A DNA stretch of 64,000 nt, from the NCBI RefSeq assembly GCF_011067745.1, contig NZ_JAAMPJ010000011.1, forward strand, positions 242,646-306,645. Direction: 5' to 3'. The notes under the pieces are model-generated. The model searched no databases. It had not been told where the DNA came from and saw only the letters and a list, made by a program, of their open reading frames with translations. The stretch comes from Lentzea alba (lineage in GTDB: Bacteria; Actinomycetota; Actinomycetes; Mycobacteriales; Pseudonocardiaceae). The position numbers and the translations under genes were made by a program. Below are positions 7,947-17,074 of the stretch, piece after piece; positions within the stretch are counted from its first letter, which is position 1, and every line of letters starts with the position of its first letter.

Positions 7947-10775
7947 GTGGAGGTCAGGATTCTCGGGCCGGTCGAGCCGTCAGTGCCGCCGAAGCCCGCG
8001 CAGATCCTAGCGGTCCTGGCGGTCGAATGCGGCAAGATCGTGCCGGTCGAACGCCTCATCGATCTGATCTGGGGTGAGGAGCCGCCGCCGCAGGCACGCA
8101 AGTCGCTGCAGGTGCACATCTCCAGCCTGCGGCGGGCCGGGTTGCCGGTCGAGCACCGGGCGGCGGGGTACGTGCTCAACGCCGAACTCGAGAGCGTCGA
8201 CCTGCACCTGTTCCGCAAGCTGGTGGCGAAAGCGCACGACGAGACCGACCTCAAGGTCAAGGCCGAGGCGCTCAACAACGCGTTGCAGCTCTGGCGGGGC
8301 GTGCCGGTGGTGTTCGCGCAGACGCTTGACGTGCAACGGCTCGCCGCCGCTGAACAGCTGGTCGACGTCGAGCTCGCGTTGGGCCGGCATGCCGAGCTGA
8401 TCGAGAAGCTCGGCACGTTCGTCGCCGAGTACCCGCTCGCCGAACGGCTCCGCGGGCAGCTGATGACCGCGCTGGCCAGGGCGGGACGGCGGGCGGACGC
8501 CATGCGGGTGTTCCGGGAGACGCGCAAGGTGCTCGTCGACGAGCTGGGGGTCGAGCCTGGCGAGCAGCTCCAGCAGCTCTACCGCGACGTGCTGGAGGGC
8601 GCGCGGGACAGCCGGCGCAACTACCTGCCGCGCGACGCCGGCGACTTCACCGGGCGGGACCGGGAGCTGAGCAGGCTGCTCGACAGCGACGGTGGCGTCT
8701 GGTGGATCGAGGGGCCCGCGGGCGTGGGCAAGTCGGCGCTGGCCGTGCACGCGGCGCATCGGCTCGCCGAGCGGTATCCGGACGGGCAGCTGTTCGTCGA
8801 CCTGCACTCGCCGTCCGGGGCGCTGGACGCGTTGCTGCGGGCCATGGACGTGCCGAGCGAACGGATTCCGGAGTCGGCAGAGGAACGCGCGGCGCTGTGG
8901 CGGGCGACGGTCGGCGGGCGGCGCGTGGTGATCGTGCTGGACGGCGTCACGAGCGTGTCGCAGGTCAGGCCGCTGCTGCCGGGCAGTCCCGGGTGTCTGA
9001 CGCTGATCACGAGCCGCAGCCGGCTGTGCGGGCTGGAAGGCGTGCGCCGCGTCCCGCTCGACGTGCTGAGCGGCGACGAGGCAGTCACGCTGCTCAAGCG
9101 CATCCTCGGCGACGACCGGGTGTCCGACGAACCCGACCAGGCCAAGGAGGTCGCGCGGCTGTGCGGGTACCTGCCGCTCGCGGTGCGGATCACCGGCGCG
9201 CGGCTGGCCGGGCGGTCGCACTGGCCGGTGTCCAAGCTGGTGCGCCGCCTCTCCGATGAGCGGTCGAGGCTGGACGAGCTGGTCGCGGACGACCTCGCCG
9301 TGCGGTCCAGTCTGGAGCTGACGTACCGGGCGCTCGACGAGAACGTGCGCAGCGCCTACCGGATGTTCGGGTTCCTCGGGCTGCCCGAGCTGCCGAGTTT
9401 CCTGTGGGCACACCTGCTCGACGAGGACGTGCTCGACCAGCTCGTCGACGCCCGGTTGCTCGACGTCATCGGCAGTGCGCGGTACCGGATGCACGAACTG
9501 GTGCGGTTGCACGCCCGTGAGCTCGCCGAAGCCGAAGACCCGCAACACGAACGCGAGGACGTCGTCCGGAGGGCCGTGGTCGCGGCGCTGTCCACTGTGG
9601 ATGGACTGACCGAGCAGCTCTTCCTCGCCGTGCCGCGCATGCAGGACTCGCTCGGTGTCGTCACGACGGCAGTGCGTCCCGCGGACAAGGACGCCTGGTT
9701 CGCCCGCGAGGAGTCGTTGCTGACGAGGCTCGTGGAACGCGCGGCGGAGCTCGGGCTCGCGGAAGTGGCCTGCCAGCTCGCCGAAGTGCTGGTGTTCGCC
9801 TGGTTCGGGCTGCGAAACCGGTACGAGGCTTGGGAACGAACGCACACAGCCGCGCTGGAAGCCGTGTGGCAGGCCGGGGACGTGCGGCTCGAAGCGGTCC
9901 TGCGCTGCAGCCTCGGGCAGATGCACTACAAGCGCGACAACCTGATCGAGGCGCGGTCGTGGTTCGACACCGCGCAGACGTTGTTCGTGAACCTGGGCGA
10001 CAAGCACGGCGAGGCCGTCGCGATGAACGGCATCGGCATGGTGTGCCGCGATCTCGGCGAGTACCCGTGCGCGCTGGAGGCGCTCGGCAGAGCCCGCGAG
10101 CTGCTGGAGTCGCAGGATCCGGAAGGCATGGCGCACGCGCTCTACGGAATCGGCTCCATCAAACGAGAATTCGGCGACGACCAGGGTGCGTTCGACACCT
10201 TGAAACACGCGGAATCGGTGTACCGGGAGGCGAAGAGCAGACGCGGCGAAGCGCTGGCGGCCCGCGGGATCGGGCTCGTGCACCGCGCTCGCGGCGAGCT
10301 GGACCTGGCCGAGGAGCACATCGTGCGTGCCTACGAGATGGTGGCGGGCACCGGCGACGAACTGCTCGGCTGCTACACCGCCCAGGCGTGGGCGAAGGTG
10401 TTGCTGCGCAAGGGTTTGTTCGACCCAGCCGAGAAGCTGATCGCCACCGCGATGAACGGCTGCCGCGACGTCGGTGACCGGTTCGGGGAGGCGCTCGTGC
10501 GCCGCACGCTGGGGGAGTGGAGGCTCGCGTCCGGTGATCTGCCGGGCGCGACGATCGTGCTGACCGAGGCCCTGACGTCGTTCGCCGACCTGGGACTGCC
10601 GTTGTGGAGGGCCCGGACGCTCAGGGACCTGGGAGCGGTCCACGCCTGCCTGGGGGACATGGCAGGCGCGGACCGCCTTTGGGACGAGGCTGCCGGGCTG
10701 TTCACGCGACTGGGCACCCGCGAAGTGGGGGAGGTGCGCCAGTGGCCAGCGCAATGGGGCCTCGCGATCAGCTGA
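7947..10775 (+). CDS. AfsR/SARP-family regulator with NB-ARC and TPR domains
   Basis: Large 942-residue STAND-type regulator. The N-terminal winged helix (about 1-65: VERLIDLIWGEEPP, LQVHISSLRRAG) is followed by a bacterial transcriptional activation domain (about 70-225), an NB-ARC ATPase and C-terminal tetratricopeptide repeats (about 620-940). The NB-ARC Walker A is GPAGVGKSALAV near residue 256, followed by VVIVLDGV and LITSRSR. AfsR-like proteins activate secondary metabolism or respond to cell signals through ATP-driven assembly. The winged helix is shorter than usual at its N terminus. No biosynthetic genes lie beside it, so it is probably a pleiotropic regulator. Start is GTG 7947. 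Confidence 0.93.
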   Translation: MEVRILGPVEPSVPPKPAQILAVLAVECGKIVPVERLIDLIWGEEPPPQARKSLQVHISSLRRAGLPVEHRAAGYVLNAELESVDLHLFRKLVAKAHDETDLKVKAEALNNALQLWRGVPVVFAQTLDVQRLAAAEQLVDVELALGRHAELIEKLGTFVAEYPLAERLRGQLMTALARAGRRADAMRVFRETRKVLVDELGVEPGEQLQQLYRDVLEGARDSRRNYLPRDAGDFTGRDRELSRLLDSDGGVWWIEGPAGVGKSALAVHAAHRLAERYPDGQLFVDLHSPSGALDALLRAMDVPSERIPESAEERAALWRATVGGRRVVIVLDGVTSVSQVRPLLPGSPGCLTLITSRSRLCGLEGVRRVPLDVLSGDEAVTLLKRILGDDRVSDEPDQAKEVARLCGYLPLAVRITGARLAGRSHWPVSKLVRRLSDERSRLDELVADDLAVRSSLELTYRALDENVRSAYRMFGFLGLPELPSFLWAHLLDEDVLDQLVDARLLDVIGSARYRMHELVRLHARELAEAEDPQHEREDVVRRAVVAALSTVDGLTEQLFLAVPRMQDSLGVVTTAVRPADKDAWFAREESLLTRLVERAAELGLAEVACQLAEVLVFAWFGLRNRYEAWERTHTAALEAVWQAGDVRLEAVLRCSLGQMHYKRDNLIEARSWFDTAQTLFVNLGDKHGEAVAMNGIGMVCRDLGEYPCALEALGRARELLESQDPEGMAHALYGIGSIKREFGDDQGAFDTLKHAESVYREAKSRRGEALAARGIGLVHRARGELDLAEEHIVRAYEMVAGTGDELLGCYTAQAWAKVLLRKGLFDPAEKLIATAMNGCRDVGDRFGEALVRRTLGEWRLASGDLPGATIVLTEALTSFADLGLPLWRARTLRDLGAVHACLGDMAGADRLWDEAAGLFTRLGTREVGEVRQWPAQWGLAIS

Positions 10776-10778
10776 CGA

Positions 10779-11330
10779 TCAGCCGGTGATCTTCTTGTAC
10801 TTCCACGGGGCGTAGCCGCCGTCCTTCAGCGTCGCGAGCGACACCGTCTCGTGGTCCATGTCGGTGGCGGTGCTGCCCTCCTCGTAGATCCACACGGAGG
10901 TGTGCGCCGCGTTGGCCCACTTCTCGAACAGCTTCACGTGGCCGTTGCGCAGGATCATGTCGCCCGGCTTGAGGTTCGCCCAGGAGATCTTCGTGGCGAC
11001 TTCGTCCAAAGTGGACGTGTTGCGGCTCGACGTGAGCTTCCACGCCATGGACACGAAACCGGAGCAGTCGGTGCGGTACTTCTTGCCCTTGTTGATGTCG
11101 TAGGCGTACTTGCTCTGGCTGTACGGGATCTTGCGGTCCCACCAGTCCTTGGCCCGCTTCATGACCTCGGTGCGGGTGATCGAGCCGCCATATCCGGCCG
11201 CCGCCTCGACCTGCGAGATGGAGCCCTCCGGCTCCGAGGGGCCCTCCGGGGCGGCCTGGGCGATTCCACTGAGGCCGCCCAGCAGCCCGAGAGAGATAGC
11301 GGTCGCCGCGACGGCGTGGCGAATGCGCAT
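10779..11330 (-). CDS. Secreted NlpC/P60-type cysteine peptidase
   Basis: Exported protein of 183 residues from ATG 11330 (MRIRHAVAATAISLG). A clear signal peptide ends near IAQAAPEG. The catalytic domain has the NlpC/P60 Cys motif YRTDCSGFVSMAW and a His in LRNGHVKLFEKW, with the preceding PGDMIL turn typical of these cell-wall endopeptidases and amidases. It has no wall-binding domain. It ends 3 bp from the convergent AfsR-type gene and diverges from a second small secreted protein across 145 bp. The two may act together on peptidoglycan, which is an inference from position. Confidence 0.85.
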   Translation of the reverse strand: MRIRHAVAATAISLGLLGGLSGIAQAAPEGPSEPEGSISQVEAAAGYGGSITRTEVMKRAKDWWDRKIPYSQSKYAYDINKGKKYRTDCSGFVSMAWKLTSSRNTSTLDEVATKISWANLKPGDMILRNGHVKLFEKWANAAHTSVWIYEEGSTATDMDHETVSLATLKDGGYAPWKYKKITG

Positions 11331-11475
11331 CGTTGTAGCTCCGATCGACTTGCCTTGTTGGTGACCGGGACTGTCCACGGGCGCGCCAAAGATCGGCCAA
11401 AGGTCGATTTAGGCGTCTCTTTACCGCTTCTCCCTAACTTCGCCGCACCTTGCTTTGGGCATAAGGAGAGAGAGC

Positions 11476-11943
11476 ATGTTCGTTCGCACGATCGCCGCTG
11501 TGGTCGCGATGTTCGCCGCTTTGCTGATGGGCGCGTCCATCGCCTCGGCGGCCCCAGCCAAGTACACCCACGCGCAGGCGACCGCGCAGCTGCGCGCGGC
11601 CGGCATCACCTGGACGTCCAGCGGTGGTTGCAGCGACCGCAACCGTCCGAACTGCACGTCGTTCGAGCAGATCAACCAGACGACCATCGCGGGTGCCAAG
11701 ACGTTCAAGCGGGCGTCGGGCTGCGCGCTGACCATCACCGGTGGCACCGAGACCGGCCACGCGTCGGGCACCTACTCGCACTGGAACGGTTACAAGGTCG
11801 ACTACCGGCTGTCGAGCTGCGTCACCAACTACATCACCCGGACCTTCACGTCCATCGGTGGCAACAAGTGGAAGTCGGCCGCGGGCAACATCTACTACCG
11901 CGAGTCGAACCACTGGGACGTCACCTACCACAGCGCCGGCTGA
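11476..11943 (+). CDS. Small secreted protein, possible M15-like zinc site
   Basis: Exported protein of 155 residues. It starts at ATG 11476 with a strong AAGGAG site eight bases upstream. A signal peptide ends near ASAAPAKY. The mature part has four Cys residues (GGCSDRN, RPNCTSF, SGCALT, SSCVTN), likely two disulfides. The sequence GTYSHWNGYKVD gives H-x6-D and RESNHWDV gives a later ExxH-type His, which resembles the zinc ligands of M15 D,D-peptidases (HxxGxAxD and a final His). Families with this core accompany wall peptidases in streptomycetes. I am sure it is a secreted gene, less sure of the enzyme activity. Confidence 0.8.
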   Translation: MFVRTIAAVVAMFAALLMGASIASAAPAKYTHAQATAQLRAAGITWTSSGGCSDRNRPNCTSFEQINQTTIAGAKTFKRASGCALTITGGTETGHASGTYSHWNGYKVDYRLSSCVTNYITRTFTSIGGNKWKSAAGNIYYRESNHWDVTYHSAG

Positions 11944-11989
11944 GCCAACTCTGTTGCTGACCGCGGCTGGGGCAGGTAGTAGTTGTCGG

Positions 11990-12748
11990 GTGACCACACT
12001 CGGCGCTGTCTACCGGCCCCAGCTTCCGCCTGAGAACCTGCGTTCCGTCGTCCTCGCGGCCGAGGAGTCCGGTGTGGACTCGTTGTGGCTGTGGGAGGAC
12101 TGCTTCCTGGAGAGCGGCATCGCGACCGCTTCCGCCGCGCTGGCCTGGACTTCCCGCTTGAACGTCGGTGTCGGGCTGCTGCCCGTGCCGTTGCGCAACG
12201 TCGCGCTGACCGCGATGGAGATCGCGACGCTGGACCGGTTGTTCCCCGGACGCGTCACGATCGGCGTCGGCCACGGCGTGCAGGACTGGATGGAGCAGGT
12301 CGGCGGGCGGGTGGCGTCGCCGCTGACGCTGCTGCGCGAGTACACCGAAGCGCTGAAAGCACTTCTGGCGGGCGAACGGGTCACCCGCGCCGGCCGGTAC
12401 GTGCGGCTGACCGACGTCGCGCTGGGCTGGCCACCGGCGAAACCCGTGCCGATCCACGTCGGCGGGTTCGGGGTGAAGACGCTGGACCTGGCAGGCGAGG
12501 TCGGTGACGGCACGATCCTCGACGCGTCGGCCGATCTCGACCAGATCCGGGCCATCAGCGCGTCCCGTGAGCACCCCGTGGTCGTCTACGTCGAGACGGA
12601 CTCCCGGGACCGCGCGTTCGTCACGGATCTCGTCGCGTCGGTGGCCGGAGCGGGCGCCACCAGCGTGATCTTGCAACAGTCCGCCACGAGCGAGGACCCC
12701 GAAGGATTCGTTCGTTTCGTGGGATCACTCGATGGAGTGAGTGCATAG
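11990..12748 (+). CDS. LLM-class flavin-dependent oxidoreductase
   Basis: Luciferase-like TIM-barrel oxidoreductase of 252 residues that would use FMN or F420. Family features are VDSLWLWEDCFLESG, VGVGLLPVPLRN, the ATLDRLFPGRVTIGVGHGV segment and PVPIHVGGFGVKTLDLAGEVGDG near the cofactor phosphate. It is shorter than the usual 290-340 residues, mainly at the C terminus. Start GTG 11990 gives VTTLGAVYRP, matching the usual beginning of the barrel; open sequence upstream belongs to another frame of the secreted-protein gene. The substrate is unknown. Confidence 0.88.
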   Translation: MTTLGAVYRPQLPPENLRSVVLAAEESGVDSLWLWEDCFLESGIATASAALAWTSRLNVGVGLLPVPLRNVALTAMEIATLDRLFPGRVTIGVGHGVQDWMEQVGGRVASPLTLLREYTEALKALLAGERVTRAGRYVRLTDVALGWPPAKPVPIHVGGFGVKTLDLAGEVGDGTILDASADLDQIRAISASREHPVVVYVETDSRDRAFVTDLVASVAGAGATSVILQQSATSEDPEGFVRFVGSLDGVSA

Positions 12749-12823
12749 CGCGCTAGATAACGGCGGATACCTCCTTGCGATGGAACGGGCATGGGCCTTT
12801 CGTCGCTGTTCGGGGAGGTAAGC

Positions 12824-13453
12824 ATGCTCGGGCGCAAGAACCGCCGGATCGCTGAGCTGGAGCGGGCCGTGGAAGGCCTGCAGGAGCTGCTCGCTCGAAT
12901 CGGTGACGCCCGAACAGCGCAAACACACGCGCTGGAGGAGGTCGACCGGGCCGGCGCCGAGCTCGTCGCGCTGCGGCACCGCATCAAGAACGCGCGGGCC
13001 GAGCTGCAGCCGTTGAAGGAGGAGCTGACCTTCCAGCGGGCCGGTGTCTTCCGCACCGACGCGAACGCGGACCACCAGGCCCAGCTCGACCTGATCCACG
13101 ACGAGATGAAGACCCTGATCAAGAACGGCGCGGCGGTCGAGGGTGGCGGGCAGGTCACCTACAACGGGTCGGACGCCACGGGGCGCCGGCTCGTCGACGA
13201 CTGGTCGGCGCTGATGCTCCGCTCGTACAACTGCGAGGCCGAGAACTGCCTGCGCATGTTGCGAGCCGGTGGCCTGGACGCCGCCCGCAGGCGGCTCGAT
13301 CGCGCGGCGTCGGCGATCGAGCGGCTCAGCGGCACGTTCGCCCTCCGGATCTCGCCGCGCTACCAGGCCCTGCGGTCGTACGAGCTGGAGCTCACCGCCG
13401 ACCACCTGCAACGCAAGGCCGAAAGCCGCCGCACGCGCCGGATTGCCTCCTGA
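12824..13453 (+). CDS. DUF4041-domain protein lacking the usual nuclease domain
   Basis: A 209-residue protein made of an N-terminal coiled coil (about 5-70, rich in Leu, Glu and Arg) and a DUF4041 domain (about 75-200: RTDANADHQAQLDLIHDEMKT in part, NGSDATGRRLVDDW, LRSYNCEAEN). In phage T5orf172-type and many bacterial proteins this domain is followed by a GIY-YIG (MUG113) nuclease. Here the frame ends at RRTRRIAS with no such domain. Start ATG 12824 follows GGGGAGG at good spacing; an in-frame ATG at 12791 has no such site. The role is unknown. Confidence 0.75.
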   Translation: MLGRKNRRIAELERAVEGLQELLARIGDARTAQTHALEEVDRAGAELVALRHRIKNARAELQPLKEELTFQRAGVFRTDANADHQAQLDLIHDEMKTLIKNGAAVEGGGQVTYNGSDATGRRLVDDWSALMLRSYNCEAENCLRMLRAGGLDAARRRLDRAASAIERLSGTFALRISPRYQALRSYELELTADHLQRKAESRRTRRIAS

Positions 13454-13468
13454 CTCACGGGGTACCTC

Positions 13469-13912
13469 GTGGGCGTGGCTGAGGTTTCCCTGAACGTAGA
13501 AGCGCCCATCGACGCCGTGTGGACGGTGCTCGCCGACGGCTGGTCGTACGCGGGCTGGGTGGTGGGCGCGTCGCACATCCGCGACGTGGACACCGGCTGG
13601 CCCAAGTGCGGCACGCGCATTCACCACAGCGTGGGACCGTGGCCGCTGGTCATCCAGGACACCACCGAGGTGGTGCGCTGCGAACCGGGGCAGATGCTGG
13701 AACTGGACGCACGGCTGTGGCCGGCGGGTGCCGCGCGGATCACCATCACCCTGCGGGCGCGGTCTGAGTCGATCACGCACGTGCACATGGGTGAGCGCGT
13801 GGTGCGCGGTCCGACGGCGCTCCTGCCGGCGTTTCTGCAGGACCTGCTGCTCACTCCACGCAACAAGGAGACCCTGCGGCGCCTCGACGCGCTGGCTCGT
13901 GGCCGGGTCTGA
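13469..13912 (+). CDS. SRPBCC-family (polyketide cyclase-like) protein
   Basis: A START/Bet v1-fold protein of 147 residues. VSLNVEAPIDAVWTVLADG is the first strand-helix of the fold, DTGWPKCGTRIHHSVGPW the central sheet, and the C-terminal long helix is LLPAFLQDLLLTPRNKETLRRL. Such proteins bind small hydrophobic ligands. Start is GTG 13469 (a second in-frame GTG lies at 13475). It follows the DUF4041 gene by 15 bp and converges on the desaturase gene, whose stop is 10 bp away. A ligand cannot be predicted. Confidence 0.85.
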   Translation: MGVAEVSLNVEAPIDAVWTVLADGWSYAGWVVGASHIRDVDTGWPKCGTRIHHSVGPWPLVIQDTTEVVRCEPGQMLELDARLWPAGAARITITLRARSESITHVHMGERVVRGPTALLPAFLQDLLLTPRNKETLRRLDALARGRV

Positions 13913-13922
13913 TGCCGGCGCG

Positions 13923-15461
13923 TCAGCAGATCGCTTTGTGCAGGCCCTGGATCAAGGTCCGGTACAGCTCACCAGCGGCACCCCAGCGGGTGAGGGCCGC
14001 CCGTGCCGCGTTCGCGCCCGCCGCGCCGTGCACGCCGCCGCCCGGCCACGCCGACGACCCCGCCAGGTAGAGGCGGTCGAACGGGGTGTCCGCGCGGCCG
14101 AGGCCCGGTACCGGGCGGAAGATCAGCTGCTGGTGGATGGCCGCGGTGCCGCCGTTGACCGTGCCGATCTCGTCCGGGCCGAGCACCGATCGCTTGAGGA
14201 TGCGGGAGCGGAAGCCCGGGGCGCGTTCCTCGATCATCAGCTCCATGCGGTCGGCTCGGCGCTTCAGGCGGTCTGAGGTCCAGTTGCCGTTGAGCGGTAC
14301 GTGTGTGTACGCCCAGGCGGCCTCCGTGCCGGCGGGGGAGCGTGACGGGTCGGTCGTCGTCATCTGGCCCATGACCATGAACGGGTTGCGCGGGACTTTG
14401 CCGCACGCGAGTTCGTGGGCCGTGGTGGCCATGCCGTTGACGTCGCCGCCGAGGTGGACGGTGCCCGCCCGCGCGGCTTCCTGGTTGGCCCACGGGATCG
14501 GGCCGGACAGCGCCCAGTCGACCTTGATCGTGTCGCCGTCCCACTGGAACTTCTTCAGGTCGTCGGCGAGCCTGCCGGGCAGGGCGTCGCCGCCGATCAG
14601 GTCCAGGTACAGGTTCGGTGCGGGGATGTCGGCCAGGACGGCGCGGCGTGCGCGTACGACCGAACCGTCTGCCAGACGCACGCCAACGGCTACACCGCGC
14701 GCGTGGAGCACCGAGGCCACACGCGCGTTGGTTTCGATGCGGCCACTGAAGCGGCGTACGAGAGACGCGGTCAGCTCGCCTGCGCCGCCGCGGGGCACCG
14801 GGTTGCCGACGTCCTGGCCGAGCATGGCCAGCAGCCAGCCGAAGCCCGCGCCGCCGGCCTGGTCCGGGCCGAGGTCCGTGTGCATCGTGTTGCCCGCTAA
14901 CAACACACGGGCGCCTTCGCCGTCGAACAGTTCCTCGCCCAGACGGCGCACCGGCAGCGTGAGGGTGCGCGCGAGCCTTAAGGCGTCACCGATTCCGGCG
15001 GCCTTCAAGAGAGACAGCGCGCCACGCACCGGTGGGAAGGGGCGCAGCAGTGAGCCGAGCACGGCGTCGCGTACGCCGCGCCAGCGCGCGTACTCCGCCT
15101 GCCAGCGGTCGGCGTCGGCGTGGGCGAACGCGCCGACGGACTTCGCCGTGGTCTCCACCTCGCGCGAGAGCAGCGCCACCCGGTCGTCGGGCAGCACATG
15201 AGCGAGCACGACAGGTGCGTGTTGCCACTGCACGTCGAGGTTCAACGCGCCGAGGACGGGCGAGCCCAGTCCGAGGGGGTAGAACGCGCTGTAGACGTCG
15301 TTGGTGAAGCCGGGTGCGGTGATCTCGGCCGACGTGACGGCGCCGCCGGGGGTGCCGCGCTGTTCGAGCACCAGCACGTCCCAGCCCGCGTCCGCCAGCA
15401 GTGTCGCCGCGACCAGGCCGTTCGGGCCGGAGCCGATGACGACCGCGTCCACCTCGTTCAC
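13923..15461 (-). CDS. Phytoene desaturase-like FAD-dependent oxidoreductase
   Basis: FAD flavoprotein of 512 residues in the carotenoid desaturase/isomerase superfamily. The N-terminal dinucleotide-binding fold is VVIGSGPNGLVAATLLADAG with the acidic end LVLEQR and PGGAVTSAE. The C-terminal FAD motif is YLAGSSAWPGGGVHGAAG. Start is GTG 15461, whose last bases form a GTGA overlap with the upstream epimerase stop, so the two are translationally coupled. No phytoene synthase is nearby, so a carotenoid role is not implied; many actinobacterial paralogues are of unknown substrate. Confidence 0.9.
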   Translation of the reverse strand: MNEVDAVVIGSGPNGLVAATLLADAGWDVLVLEQRGTPGGAVTSAEITAPGFTNDVYSAFYPLGLGSPVLGALNLDVQWQHAPVVLAHVLPDDRVALLSREVETTAKSVGAFAHADADRWQAEYARWRGVRDAVLGSLLRPFPPVRGALSLLKAAGIGDALRLARTLTLPVRRLGEELFDGEGARVLLAGNTMHTDLGPDQAGGAGFGWLLAMLGQDVGNPVPRGGAGELTASLVRRFSGRIETNARVASVLHARGVAVGVRLADGSVVRARRAVLADIPAPNLYLDLIGGDALPGRLADDLKKFQWDGDTIKVDWALSGPIPWANQEAARAGTVHLGGDVNGMATTAHELACGKVPRNPFMVMGQMTTTDPSRSPAGTEAAWAYTHVPLNGNWTSDRLKRRADRMELMIEERAPGFRSRILKRSVLGPDEIGTVNGGTAAIHQQLIFRPVPGLGRADTPFDRLYLAGSSAWPGGGVHGAAGANAARAALTRWGAAGELYRTLIQGLHKAIC

Positions 15462-16321
15462 GCACGCCCTCCCATTGCCGTGACGACCTCGCGCAGCACA
15501 TCACGCGCGTCGTGTTCGGGCCACCATTCCAGATCATCGTGCGCGCGAGTGGTCCGCACGAGAGGTGCCTGATCGGCCATCCGGACCCACTCCGGGGTCA
15601 ACGGCTGCAACCGGAGGCGTGCCGTCGCCCCGGCCAGCTTCTCGACCAGCGGGTAGGGGACGGACAACCGACCGGCGCCCACGCGTTCGGCGATCATCGG
15701 CGCGGTCAGCACCGGTTCGGCGGCGAGGTTGAACGCGCCCAACGCCCTGCGGCGCACTATCTGCACGATCGCGCGCGCCACGTCGTCGGAGTGCACGAGC
15801 TGTAGGCGCAGGTCGTTCCACAACGGGATCGGCAGCAACGGCAGCAGTCGCGTCGGGAACAACGGGCTGAGCAACCAGCGGCGGACCTGGTCGGCGGCGG
15901 AGGCCTGCCCGATGAAGCACGGCCGGATCACCGCGCACGGCAACGGATAGCGTTTGATCATCTCCTCCAGCCGCACCTTGTGCGCGCTGTAGGTGTTGCC
16001 GGGGATGCCGTTCAGCGGCCACGACTCGTCCACGCGTTGATAGCGCGGCGCCGGCTCGTACGCGGCGACGGACGACGCGCAGACCAGGTGGCCGACCTCT
16101 TCTTTGACGCACGCCGTCAGCAGGTGTTCGCTGCCGTCGACGTTCGTCGCCTGATCGGTCGGCTTGATCGCGAATGCGAGATGGATGACAACGTCGGCAC
16201 CGCGGATGGCGTCCCTCAACGACGACAACTCGCGCACGTCCACACCCACGTCCTCGAAGTCGAGGTGACGGCGCAGCGCGGTGCCGACGTTGCCGGAGCC
16301 ACCGGTGACGACGATCTTCAT
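15458..16321 (-). CDS. NAD-dependent epimerase/dehydratase family protein
   Basis: Short-chain (extended) dehydrogenase of 287 residues. The Rossmann motif is VVTGGSGNVGTALRRHL; the D in FEDVGVDVRE lies where the cofactor ribose binds. The catalytic region has SSVAAYEP and a YSAHK motif (YxxxK). Start ATG 16321 follows GGGTCCTCCG on the coding strand. It is middle gene of the hemerythrin-epimerase-desaturase operon, 10 bp after the hemerythrin gene. Substrate is probably a nucleotide sugar or a sterol-like compound; sequence alone does not decide. Confidence 0.9.
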   Translation of the reverse strand: MKIVVTGGSGNVGTALRRHLDFEDVGVDVRELSSLRDAIRGADVVIHLAFAIKPTDQATNVDGSEHLLTACVKEEVGHLVCASSVAAYEPAPRYQRVDESWPLNGIPGNTYSAHKVRLEEMIKRYPLPCAVIRPCFIGQASAADQVRRWLLSPLFPTRLLPLLPIPLWNDLRLQLVHSDDVARAIVQIVRRRALGAFNLAAEPVLTAPMIAERVGAGRLSVPYPLVEKLAGATARLRLQPLTPEWVRMADQAPLVRTTRAHDDLEWWPEHDARDVLREVVTAMGGRA

Positions 16322-16331
16322 CGGAGGACCC

Positions 16332-16868
16332 TCACCCGAGCACCTTGCGGATCGCGTCCCGTGCCTTGTCCACCACCGCCACGACCGGGCCGAGCGCCAG
16401 GTTCGCGATCGGGCTCTCGACGCCGGGGTGCGGGCGGGTCGGCGCGATCGCTTCGGCGGCTTCCACCGCGCGCGCCATGCGTTCGAGGCGCTCCTGGTCG
16501 TGCACCTCGCGCAGCAGCGGGAACTCCATCTGTTCCTCGTGGGCTGCATGGGCGAGCACGTCGTCACGGAGTTGCACGAGCAGAGTGTCGAAACCCTCCG
16601 CGTCGGGCCCTATGTCGTCCATCGTGCTGAGGAGTTCCTTCGCACGGTGTTCCTCCGCCACGCGTGCGTCCACGATCGGCTCGCCACCGCTCACGCGTGA
16701 GACGGCGGGATGCACGATCTCCTCCTCCGCGGTCTCGTGGATGGAGAGCAGCCGCACGAGCTCATGCCACGCGTCCTTGCGTTCGGCGCCGCTGGCGGTC
16801 TCGACTTCGGCGAACAACGTGCGGATCGTTTCGTGCTGCTTCTGCAGCAATGTGATCACGTCAGCCAT
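16332..16868 (-). CDS. Hemerythrin HHE-domain protein
   Basis: A 178-residue four-helix-bundle protein with the hemerythrin iron ligands: LLQKQHETIR, LLSIHETAEEEIVHP, VAEEHRAKELL and LAHAAHEEQMEFPLL. These supply the expected His and Glu residues for a di-iron site. Actinobacterial proteins of this type respond to oxidative or nitrosative stress. The C-terminal 45 residues are a weakly conserved tail. It heads a three-gene operon with the epimerase and desaturase. The promoter region lies in 16869-17074, shared with a divergent transporter gene. Confidence 0.92.
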   Translation of the reverse strand: MADVITLLQKQHETIRTLFAEVETASGAERKDAWHELVRLLSIHETAEEEIVHPAVSRVSGGEPIVDARVAEEHRAKELLSTMDDIGPDAEGFDTLLVQLRDDVLAHAAHEEQMEFPLLREVHDQERLERMARAVEAAEAIAPTRPHPGVESPIANLALGPVVAVVDKARDAIRKVLG

Positions 16869-17074
16869 GCCGTCCGTATACCCGAAATGTGGGCGATCAC
16901 GCCGTATCTCAATTCGTTCGGCACCGAAGAGCTAGCACACCGAGTAGTCGAGCGGTAGTCACATGAACCTTACGTATCTGTGTTCCGTACCACATAGAGA
17001 CGCAATATGTGACGACGAAATCAATACTGAGCTACCGCTTAGTATGTCGAGATCACTGGGACAAGGACTGCTGC

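Noticed and set aside
11331..11475. A cyclic-di-AMP (ydaO) riboswitch before the NlpC/P60 gene
   Set aside because: Such riboswitches often precede wall hydrolase genes, but I could not find the conserved core in this interval.
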